From contig CAYYHU010000049.1 of assembly GCA_964471865.1 (NCBI GenBank), positions 1-11,398 on the forward strand: DNA of 11,398 nt, in the 5' to 3' direction. Both the position numbers and the translations under genes were made by a program. The notes under the pieces were generated by a model. The model saw only the letters and a program-made list of their open reading frames with translations, ran no database searches and had not been told where the DNA came from. Position 1 is the first letter of the stretch. Every line of letters begins with the position of its first letter. Shown in pieces: positions 5,524-11,398 of this stretch. Origin of the DNA: CAYMUC01 sp964471865. Lineage in GTDB: Bacteria; Actinomycetota; Acidimicrobiia; Acidimicrobiales; Ilumatobacteraceae.

Positions 5524-6423
5524 ATGCCAGCCAGTCACCTTGACCGTTCGAGCGATACAGCCACTGTGGTCGTCCTGGGGGCCGGCATCATGGGGAGCGG
5601 GATTGCGCAACTCGCGGCGATGGCCGGACACTGCGTGGCCGTACGAGATGTGCGTGCCGAAGCGCTCGACTCCGCGACGCGTGCGATCGAGTCGAGCCTG
5701 GACAAACTGGTCAGCAAGGGTCGCCTCGACGAGACGGCTGCGCAGGACTGTCGGGCCCGCCTCACGATGACCGACTCGCTTCGCGACCATGCGAGCGAAG
5801 CCGACATCGTGATCGAAGCTGTACCGGAAGTGCTCTCGATCAAACACGCAGTGCTCGGTGAAGTGGTCGAGTTTCTTCCCGCTCACGCCATCATCGGGAC
5901 CAACACCTCACAGTTGAGCATCACCTCGATCAGCACCTGCTTGGGTGAACGCGCTGGCCAACTCGTCGGTATGCACTTCTTCAACCCTCCGGTCCTGATG
6001 CGTCTGGTGGAACTCGTCCGGGGCTACGAGACCACCGATGCCACCCTGGAAACGGCCCGGAACTTCGCCATAGGTCTCGGTAAGGAAGTTGTGGTCTGTC
6101 AAAAAGACAGCCCCGGTTTCCTCACCAGCCGAGTCTCCGCGATTCTGCGCCTCGAATGCCTTCGTATGCTCGAGGAAGGCCTGGCTTCGGCCGAGGACAT
6201 CGATCGGGCGATCAAGTTGGCTTTCAACCATCCGATGGGGCCCCTCGAACTCGGTGACTTCAACGGGCTGGACACCTATCTTCACGCCCTCGAAGCCCTC
6301 CAGACGTCACATGGCGAACGCTTCCGACCCACGGTGAATCTGCGCAACCTCGTCCACGCGGGCCGTCTCGGCCGCAAGACGGGTAAGGGGATCTTCGACT
6401 ATGGCGAGGAGACCTCTAAGTGA
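5524..6423 (+). CDS. 3-hydroxyacyl-CoA dehydrogenase, NAD-dependent (3-hydroxybutyryl-CoA dehydrogenase type)
   Basis: This 299-residue protein has the single-function HAD layout: an N-terminal NAD-binding domain (about 13-195) and a helical C-terminal domain (about 196-294). It oxidises an L-3-hydroxyacyl-CoA to the 3-ketoacyl-CoA. Seen: VVVLGAGIMGSG (15-26); TNTSQLS with Ser129; catalytic His151 in GMHFFNPP with Glu163 in RLVELV; PGFLTSR (197-203); NHPMGPLELGDFNGLD (235-250); and a GRKTGKGIFDY signature (283-293). At the position where many homologues have PGFxxNR, this protein has Ser202 instead of Asn. A weak GGGGA (5515-5519) precedes the ATG. The stop overlaps the GTG of the next gene by 4 bases, so the two are translationally coupled. 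It heads a three-gene operon behind a palindromic operator candidate. Function is sure at family level; the substrate is unknown. Confidence 0.93.
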   Translation: MPASHLDRSSDTATVVVLGAGIMGSGIAQLAAMAGHCVAVRDVRAEALDSATRAIESSLDKLVSKGRLDETAAQDCRARLTMTDSLRDHASEADIVIEAVPEVLSIKHAVLGEVVEFLPAHAIIGTNTSQLSITSISTCLGERAGQLVGMHFFNPPVLMRLVELVRGYETTDATLETARNFAIGLGKEVVVCQKDSPGFLTSRVSAILRLECLRMLEEGLASAEDIDRAIKLAFNHPMGPLELGDFNGLDTYLHALEALQTSHGERFRPTVNLRNLVHAGRLGRKTGKGIFDYGEETSK

Positions 6424-7208
6424 TCCACGAGACAGCCTTTGACACCCTGATCGTCGAGAATCCGTCGCCGGGGGTGTTGTGGGTCGCATTGAACCGGGTG
6501 GATTCCGCCAACTCACGGAATCAGCGCATGCGACACGAGCTCGCCCAGGTCTACGACGCGATCGCCAGCGACAGCGAGATACGCGTGATGGTCCTCACCG
6601 GATCGGGTGATCGGTTCTTTTGTGCGGGGATGGATCTCAAAGAGGCTGGTGGAGCCGAAACGCCTCTGGGACGCCGTGAACGCCTCACCGCCCGACGCGA
6701 TATCGAAGACCTAGCTCGACTTCCGATTCCGACCATTGCCGCCATCAACGGGTTCGCGCTCGGTGGGGGCCTCGAGATGGCTTTGGCCTGTGACCTGCGG
6801 ATCATTGCGGATCACGCCAAGATCGGCCTCACCGAACTCGGCCACGGTCTCGTCCCCGGAGGTGGCGGAACCCAACGCCTCCCGAGGCTCGTCGGTTTCG
6901 AGCAGGCTGCGGCGATGATCTACACCGGGAGCACTCTCCTCGGAGCCGATGCCGTGGCTGCTGGCCTGGCTCGCGAAGCCGTCCCTGGAGCGAGTCTGCG
7001 CGAGCGCACCCTCGAGGTGGCTGGCGTGATCGCCGCCCAGGACGCCCGGGCCCTACGGGCAGCCAAGCGACTGCTCATCGCGAGCCAGGAGCTTCCACTG
7101 TCCCAGGGGACCGAACGCGAACTCGACGAGTTGTTGTTCCTTCTCGCTGAACGCCAAGACGCGTCCACCCGCGTCGCGACGAATGGAACGAACGGATCCC
7201 ATCGATGA
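6420..7208 (+). CDS. Enoyl-CoA hydratase/isomerase (crotonase family)
   Basis: This 262-residue crotonase-fold protein has both oxyanion-hole segments, FFCAGMDLKEAG (66-77) and FALGGGLEMALACD (112-125). It also has both glutamates that act in hydratases: Glu119 in GGGLE and Glu139 in LTELG, followed by GLVPGGGGTQRLPRL (143-157). Retention of both favours true syn-hydration of a 2-enoyl-CoA over an isomerase or hydrolase, though closely related activities cannot be excluded. The start is GTG (6420-6422), overlapping the previous stop as GTGA, with GAGGAG upstream. The end overlaps the next gene as ATGA. The last 12 or so residues (RVATNGTNGSHR) form a polar tail outside the conserved fold. Its placement directly after the 3-hydroxyacyl-CoA dehydrogenase gene fits consecutive beta-oxidation steps. 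Confidence 0.93.
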   Translation: MIHETAFDTLIVENPSPGVLWVALNRVDSANSRNQRMRHELAQVYDAIASDSEIRVMVLTGSGDRFFCAGMDLKEAGGAETPLGRRERLTARRDIEDLARLPIPTIAAINGFALGGGLEMALACDLRIIADHAKIGLTELGHGLVPGGGGTQRLPRLVGFEQAAAMIYTGSTLLGADAVAAGLAREAVPGASLRERTLEVAGVIAAQDARALRAAKRLLIASQELPLSQGTERELDELLFLLAERQDASTRVATNGTNGSHR

Positions 7209-8008
7209 TGACGAGACCTCGTCTCGAGGGCCGCGTCGCGGTGGTGACCGGCGCCGGTTCCGGACTGGGTGAAGCCATTGCCATCGGGTTCGCCGCTGAG
7301 GGTGCGTCCGTGGCCTGTTTCGATCTGGATGCCGACGGTGCGGAGAGGACCGTCCAGCGAATCATCACCGAAGGTGGCCGTGGGATCTCAGGCTTCGTCG
7401 ATGTCACCGACGAGACCAGCGTCGCGGCGATGGCCCAGAGCGTCCGAGCCGAGCTCGGCGCTCTCCACATCGCCGTCGCCAACGCCGGGATCCCGGGATC
7501 GGGTCGAGCCGGTGACCTCTCCGTCGAGGACTGGAACCGGGTCATCGCGGTGAATCTGACGGGAGTCTGGTTGACGCTGCGCGCCGCGATCCAGGCATTC
7601 GAGGACCAGGGAACCGGCGGCTCGGTGATCTGCACCGCAAGTGCAGGTGGCGTGATCGGCGTTCCTGGAATCGCGTCCTACTCTGCCGCCAAGGCCGGGG
7701 TGATCGGTCTGGTCCGCCAAGCTGCCGTCGACTACGGGCCCCAGGGGATCCGGGTGAACGCGATCAGTCCCGGAACCGTTCTGACTCCCCTGGTGAGGCG
7801 AACCTACGAAAGTGGAGGGTCGATCGCGATGGGCCCTGGGGACGATGTGGAAAGCCTCCTCAATCGCACGACTGCTGATCGGTTCCCCCTTCAGCGCATC
7901 GGCACCACCGACGACATCACGAATGCCGCGATCTTTCTCGCCAGCGACGAGTCCGGATGGGTCACGGGCCACAACCTCGTCGTGGACGGCGGGATGACGG
8001 TCAAGTGA
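7205..8008 (+). CDS. Classical NAD(H)-type short-chain dehydrogenase/reductase
   Basis: This 267-residue SDR has an intact catalytic set: TGAGSGLG cofactor loop (15-22), ANAG (92-95), Asn117, Ser146 in CTAS, and Tyr159-x3-Lys163 in YSAAK. Asp40 at the end of beta-2 (ACFDLD) predicts NAD(H) preference. The C-terminal segment has ISPGTVLTPL (187-196) and LVVDGG (258-263). It is probably an alcohol dehydrogenase or ketoreductase acting on a hydroxylated pathway intermediate; the substrate cannot be inferred. The ATG at 7205 overlaps the enoyl-CoA hydratase stop as ATGA, so it is translated by coupling. It is the last gene of the operon, followed by two hairpins. Unlike the SDR at 3620-4435, nothing in its active site is unusual. 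Confidence 0.94.
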   Translation: MMTRPRLEGRVAVVTGAGSGLGEAIAIGFAAEGASVACFDLDADGAERTVQRIITEGGRGISGFVDVTDETSVAAMAQSVRAELGALHIAVANAGIPGSGRAGDLSVEDWNRVIAVNLTGVWLTLRAAIQAFEDQGTGGSVICTASAGGVIGVPGIASYSAAKAGVIGLVRQAAVDYGPQGIRVNAISPGTVLTPLVRRTYESGGSIAMGPGDDVESLLNRTTADRFPLQRIGTTDDITNAAIFLASDESGWVTGHNLVVDGGMTVK

Positions 8009-8011
8009 TCA

Positions 8012-8050
8012 CCTCGGGGTGAGCCCGAGGGCTCCTCGGCCGCCGGCCGA
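8012..8050. terminator. Double hairpin at the convergent gene junction
   Basis: CCTCGGG (8012-8018) pairs perfectly with CCCGAGG (8024-8030) around a 5-base loop. TCGGCC (8036-8041) then pairs with GGCCGA (8045-8050) around GCC. They fill the 50-base gap between the stops of the SDR (8008, plus) and the second flavoprotein (8059, minus), so they probably end transcripts from both sides. No U tract is present, which is common in high-GC bacteria. Confidence 0.6.
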
Positions 8051-8058
8051 ATCCACCC

Positions 8059-9699
8059 TCATCGACCGCCAGCTGCCTCCCGGGCAGCCAGGTATCCGTA
8101 CGCCATCGCCCGACTGATCGAGTAGCCACTGTTGTAGCCGCTGCCGCCACCATTCGTGCGCGCGACGCATTCACCGGTGGCGAACAAGCCCTCGATGACC
8201 GAACCGTCGGCGCGAATCACCCGTCCCTCGGGACCGGTTTCGATCCCTCCGGCCGCGATACCGGTATTGAGCAGCCGCATCCGCATCCCGAAGAAGGGGC
8301 CTTGGACGATCGGCCCCATATTGGGGTTGGGTTCATGGGTGTTGTCACCACGGAACCGTCTCACCGACAGGTTCGAGCCCCGGCCAAAATCCGGATCGAC
8401 GTCACCGGAGGCAAAGGAGTTGAACCGCTCGACGGTCGCATCCAGGCCGTCAGGGTCCACGCCGAGTTCCACAGCCAACTCGGTGATCGTCTCGCCGCGG
8501 CTGACGAGGCCCTCGGGATAGGGCTGTCCGGGCCCGGTACGACCCAGACCGTACTTCTGGTGGTGCTGGGAGTCCCAGATCATGAAGAAGGGAAGGTTCG
8601 GCGTGACACCTTCGGTCGATTCCATCGCCTTGGCGATGATCGCGCTGTGGAAGGAGTCGTCACAGAATCGCTCACCCCGCTGGTTGACCAAGATGGTGTG
8701 CGGTAAGCAATGTTCGAAACAGGCCCGGTAACGGCTGTCCCCGTCGAAGTGGGGTTCGAGGAGCCGATATCCGGGGATGATCGGTGCCGAGGTCGCCGGG
8801 ATGGTGCCGATCGCCGCGCCGACGGCCTCGGTGATGGCGATCGCATCCCCCGAGACCGAACTCGGCGCCACGCTGCCACCGTCATCGGAACCGAGAGGAA
8901 ACCACCGCTGCCGAGCGTCATCGGACCAGTCATGAGCACCCGTCGCCATGATGACGGAACCCTCGAGTTCGAACTCGCCGGTTACGTCCCGGCATCGGGC
9001 CCCCACGACCGCATCCCCCTCGAGGACGAGGCTGATGAGCTCGGTACCCACCTTGATGGCGATCGACCGGGTCACCACGGCTGCGAGAAGCCATCCGGCG
9101 ATGCCTTGACCAAAGGTCATGACGTCCTGTTCTCGACGAGCCGCCATCGTGGCGTGATCCCATCGGTCACGCGAGGACAGACCTCCCCACGCGAACATCT
9201 CCTCATAGGTGATCCCGATGGGCCAATGAGGGCTGTCGAGCAGAAGACCCCGAGCCTCACCCAGCGCGCGTCCCTCGAACGGAGCGCTCGTGAGATAGCG
9301 ACCCGTGGGGGCCGAACCGGGAGCCGTCGGGTAGTAGTAGTCGGGGTAGTCGGGGATCACCGACCATTCGATGGCTCCGATGTCCTCGAGCCACAGTGCG
9401 GCTTCGCGGGCGGCGACGAGCCATTCACGAGCGCTGGCTTCGTCGAAGAGTTCGGGATGAGGTGATGCGAGTGCCGCCACGTAGCGCAAAGCATCCTCGA
9501 TCGAATCGGCGATGCCGAGACGACGAGCCACATGATTGGCTCCGACCCACACCTGCCCGCCCGACCAGGCGGTCGCTCCACCGACGTAGGAAGACTTTTC
9601 AACGAGGGTGACCCCAGCGCCTTCGGCGTGAGCACGCAGGACTGCCACGAGCCCACCGACTCCGCTTCCGATCACGATCACGGAGTTCTTCGTCGTCAT
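8059..9699 (-). CDS. FAD-dependent oxidoreductase of the KSTD/fumarate-reductase flavoprotein family (second of pair)
   Basis: This 546-residue flavoprotein (FAD_binding_2 type) has the dinucleotide motif VIGSGVGG (9-16), Glu35 closing the first beta-alpha-beta unit (LVEKS), GGATAWSGGQVWVGAN (40-55) and the C-terminal FAD motif GLFATGECVARTNGG (504-518), then GYNSGYSISRAMAYGYLAA (521-539). The overall plan is that of 3-ketosteroid dehydrogenases and soluble fumarate reductases. However, in the segment where the upstream paralogue has FYA and GTKGG, this one reads PFFG (468-471) and TGIAAGG (479-485), so the KSTD-type Tyr is a Phe. A different reaction or substrate is likely. The frame is open upstream into the neighbour. 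I chose the ATG at 9699 because it forms an ATGA overlap with the previous stop and directly precedes the FAD motif; an ATG at 9720 is an alternative. No signal peptide is seen. Confidence 0.88.
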   Translation of the reverse strand: MTTKNSVIVIGSGVGGLVAVLRAHAEGAGVTLVEKSSYVGGATAWSGGQVWVGANHVARRLGIADSIEDALRYVAALASPHPELFDEASAREWLVAAREAALWLEDIGAIEWSVIPDYPDYYYPTAPGSAPTGRYLTSAPFEGRALGEARGLLLDSPHWPIGITYEEMFAWGGLSSRDRWDHATMAARREQDVMTFGQGIAGWLLAAVVTRSIAIKVGTELISLVLEGDAVVGARCRDVTGEFELEGSVIMATGAHDWSDDARQRWFPLGSDDGGSVAPSSVSGDAIAITEAVGAAIGTIPATSAPIIPGYRLLEPHFDGDSRYRACFEHCLPHTILVNQRGERFCDDSFHSAIIAKAMESTEGVTPNLPFFMIWDSQHHQKYGLGRTGPGQPYPEGLVSRGETITELAVELGVDPDGLDATVERFNSFASGDVDPDFGRGSNLSVRRFRGDNTHEPNPNMGPIVQGPFFGMRMRLLNTGIAAGGIETGPEGRVIRADGSVIEGLFATGECVARTNGGGSGYNSGYSISRAMAYGYLAAREAAGGR

Positions 9700-11318
9700 G
9701 GTCGTACCACCGCTCCACATGCCGTGTGGGCTGCCAACCAACCCACGGTCATCGCCGGCCCCAAGGTGCTTCCGGCGCCGGCGTATCCCACACCCATGGG
9801 ATGAGCGGTGGTGTTTCCGGTGGCGAACAGTCCTCGGATCGGCTCGTCCCAGACGTCGATCACCTGACCCCGCGCGTTCGTCGCCACGCCGCCTTTGGTC
9901 CCGATGACCCCGGAGAAGACTTCGATCGCGTAGAACGGTCCTGTCTCCACGGGACCCAGCGCCGGATGAGGAGCCTCGAGATCGCCCCAATAGCGGTCGT
10001 ATGCGTTCTCGCCCCGATGCCAGTCGGGGTCCTCTCCGCGGCGGGCAAAGGTGTTGAAACGCTCCACCGTCTCATGGAGAGCATCCGCGTCGATACCGAT
10101 ACGGCGCGCCAATTCGGCAATCGTGGGAGCCTCGATCAGCCAGCCCGGTGTGGCCTGACCGGCACGATGGCTCAAGAAGCCGTACTCCTCGAGATGGTGC
10201 TGATCGAAGACGAGATGCACCGGAAGGTGGACCGGTCCGTAGTCCCGGGGGTCGAAGGCATGCAACACCTTGGTGACGTCGTTGTAATTGTGGGCCTCGT
10301 TGAGGAATCGCCGCCCGTGACGGTCCACCATGATCGAGTGGGGTCCGGTGCGTTCGAAACGCAACAAAGTGCTCGTCGGCGCACCGTCGGTGACGTCCTC
10401 GGGTAACTGCACCATCGGCCCCCACCAGGCTTCGGTCATGTTGCCGAGCTTGGCGCCCAACGCCGAGGCCATCCGGATTCCGTCGCCGGTGTTGTGCGGA
10501 GGCGAACAACTGCCCCGGACTTCGCCAGCCAGGAACTGGGCGCACATCTCCAGGTTCCATTCGAAGCCGCCACAGGCCAGGATGACGGTCTCGCAGCGGA
10601 TCTCCCCTGCTGAGGTGCGAACTCCGAGCACGCCGGTCTCACTCGATCCGATCAAACGCTCCACCGCCAGATCCGTGATGACCGTGACGCCAGCCTCGAC
10701 ACAGGCCTGCAACAACGGAGCGATGAGTGCCCGGCCCCGAGCCACGAAACCTTGACTCGCTCGATGCTGGAGTTCTTCCCAGGGGAACCGGGTGAAGATG
10801 CGCCACTCTTCGTATTCGGCCATGGTGAAGGGCGGACGATGATCCGGACGCAGCGCGTCGAAAAGATCACCCATGGACGACGCATCGAAAAGATCGGCTT
10901 CCATCGACCGCCCGCCACCATGGGCTCCATCCCAGTCGGGGTGGTAGTCCGGGAAACCGGGCAAGGTCGAGAACCGTAGAGGCGATTCCGCTTCGACAAA
11001 GGCTTGCATGACGCGGCCGAACTCGACGATGGCCCGCAACTGGTCCATCGGAGTTCGTCCGCCAGCGACCCGTTCGAGATACCGCAACGCCGCGTCGTCA
11101 GAGTCCGCAATCCCCTGTTCCTGCATTCGCAGATTCGAGGGGATCCAGATCATTCCGCCTGAAACCGCCGTCGTGCCTCCGATGTAGGGGCCCTTGTCGA
11201 GAACCGCCACCGCGGCTCCGGACGTCGCCGCAGTCAGTGCGGCGGTGAGTCCACCTGCCCCCGATCCGACGACCACGACGTCATGGGGTCGGTCCAGACC
11301 CCCGTTCCAGACCTTCAT
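9696..11318 (-). CDS. 3-ketosteroid Delta1-dehydrogenase-like FAD flavoprotein (first of pair)
   Basis: This 540-residue protein (from the chosen start) has VVGSGAGG (16-23), Asp41 closing the first beta-alpha-beta unit, GGTTAVSGGMIWIP (47-60) and the late signature GPFYAIEVFSGVIGTKGG (460-477). The C-terminal FAD motif is GLFATGN (496-502), followed by GYAGAGSTLGPAM (511-523). This arrangement is characteristic of the 3-ketosteroid dehydrogenase branch of FAD_binding_2; Tyr463 corresponds by motif to the tyrosine that assists enolisation of the ketone in Delta1-KSTDs. Expected chemistry is desaturation next to a ring ketone, though many homologues act on non-steroid substrates. The first in-frame ATG is at 11333, but AAGGAG (11325-11330) is 6 bases before the ATG at 11318, so I start there. 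The stop overlaps the next paralogue by 4 bases. A perfect hairpin lies just upstream. Confidence 0.88.
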   Translation of the reverse strand: MKVWNGGLDRPHDVVVVGSGAGGLTAALTAATSGAAVAVLDKGPYIGGTTAVSGGMIWIPSNLRMQEQGIADSDDAALRYLERVAGGRTPMDQLRAIVEFGRVMQAFVEAESPLRFSTLPGFPDYHPDWDGAHGGGRSMEADLFDASSMGDLFDALRPDHRPPFTMAEYEEWRIFTRFPWEELQHRASQGFVARGRALIAPLLQACVEAGVTVITDLAVERLIGSSETGVLGVRTSAGEIRCETVILACGGFEWNLEMCAQFLAGEVRGSCSPPHNTGDGIRMASALGAKLGNMTEAWWGPMVQLPEDVTDGAPTSTLLRFERTGPHSIMVDRHGRRFLNEAHNYNDVTKVLHAFDPRDYGPVHLPVHLVFDQHHLEEYGFLSHRAGQATPGWLIEAPTIAELARRIGIDADALHETVERFNTFARRGEDPDWHRGENAYDRYWGDLEAPHPALGPVETGPFYAIEVFSGVIGTKGGVATNARGQVIDVWDEPIRGLFATGNTTAHPMGVGYAGAGSTLGPAMTVGWLAAHTACGAVVRP

Positions 11319-11343
11319 CGCCATCTCCTTCATGAGGTGGTGT

Positions 11344-11378
11344 CCGGGTGGTGGTCAGGGTTGCTGACCACCACCCGG
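11344..11378. terminator. Long perfect hairpin (15-bp stem, 5-base loop)
   Basis: CCGGGTGGTGGTCAG (11344-11358) is the exact reverse complement of CTGACCACCACCCGG (11364-11378), separated by GGTTG. The hairpin lies 25 bases upstream of the flavoprotein start at 11318. It has no U tract. It could terminate or attenuate a minus-strand transcript coming from beyond the window, stabilise the 5' end of the flavoprotein mRNA, or bind a protein as DNA. Confidence 0.65.
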
Positions 11379-11396
11379 CATGTTCACCAGCCGGTC
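11355..11396 (-). CDS. Possible C-terminal tail of an upstream gene (runs off the right edge)
   Basis: On the minus strand one frame enters from the right edge and reads DRLVNMPGGGQQP before a TGA at 11355-11357. If real, an upstream gene on the same strand ends inside the hairpin at 11344-11378, leaving 36 bases to the flavoprotein start. Thirteen codons are too few to judge coding potential, and the PGGGQQP part is simply the hairpin sequence, so this is weak. Confidence 0.2.
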   Translation of the reverse strand, partial: DRLVNMPGGGQQP

Positions 11397-11398
11397 CG

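Noticed and set aside
5524..6423. Ser202 in place of the usual Asn as an inactivating change in the 3-hydroxyacyl-CoA dehydrogenase
   Set aside because: The catalytic His151/Glu163 pair and Ser129 are intact, and from memory PGFxTSR variants occur in related enzymes, so it is more likely a subgroup feature.
8710..9465. Plus-strand open frame of 251 codons opposite the second flavoprotein
   Set aside because: It is an antisense shadow without any family signature.
9700..9990. 97-residue N-terminal extension of the second flavoprotein
   Set aside because: It overlaps the coding end of the first flavoprotein in another frame, is Arg/Gly-rich, and precedes the natural ATGA-coupled start and FAD motif.
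11319..11333. ATG at 11333 as the start of the first flavoprotein
   Set aside because: It has no ribosome binding site. AAGGAG lies inside this stretch at ideal spacing for the ATG at 11318.

Overview
The window looks like chromosomal DNA from a high-GC bacterium, most likely an actinobacterium. The main grounds are strongly GC-biased third codon positions, a GTG start, and several genes that appear to be transcribed leaderless (a -10-like box 6-9 bases before the start codon and no ribosome binding site). This is inference from style; no taxonomic marker gene is present. I see no tRNA, rRNA, CRISPR array, insertion sequence or phage gene.

Layout. Positions 1-4435 hold six genes on the minus strand, read right to left: an SDR oxidoreductase (3620-4435), a cupin (3018-3518), an EthD-like protein (2299-2961), an acyl-CoA dehydrogenase (1096-2259), a heme-oxygenase-fold candidate diiron protein (234-971) and a gene running off the left edge (1-141). 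A FadR-type GntR regulator (4544-5317, plus) is transcribed divergently from this group. Downstream on the plus strand is a tightly coupled three-gene operon: 3-hydroxyacyl-CoA dehydrogenase (5524-6423), enoyl-CoA hydratase/isomerase (6420-7208) and a classical SDR (7205-8008), each overlapping the next by 4 bases. It converges, across two hairpins, on a minus-strand pair of paralogous FAD flavoproteins of the 3-ketosteroid dehydrogenase/fumarate reductase superfamily (9696-11318 and 8059-9699), also coupled by a 4-base overlap. A 15-bp-stem hairpin lies upstream of that pair at the right edge.

How the genes may work together. Acyl-CoA dehydrogenase, enoyl-CoA hydratase and 3-hydroxyacyl-CoA dehydrogenase are three of the four beta-oxidation activities. 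Two SDRs and two flavoproteins of a family that desaturates rings next to ketones suggest breakdown of an alicyclic compound (steroid-, terpenoid- or cycloalkanoate-like) as CoA thioesters. EthD and cupin proteins are common accessory members of such clusters. No thiolase, CoA ligase, transporter or hydroxylase is visible here, so the substrate cannot be named. The FCD-domain GntR protein is the obvious candidate regulator. A perfect 18-bp palindrome over the predicted start of the right-hand operon and a separate 17-bp interrupted palindrome over the predicted EthD promoter are candidate operators.

Most notable items: the two operator-like palindromes; the heme-oxygenase-fold protein that keeps a complete diiron-type ligand pattern; an SDR that lacks the catalytic tyrosine; a flavoprotein pair in which only one partner keeps the KSTD-type tyrosine; and the long perfect hairpin at the right edge.
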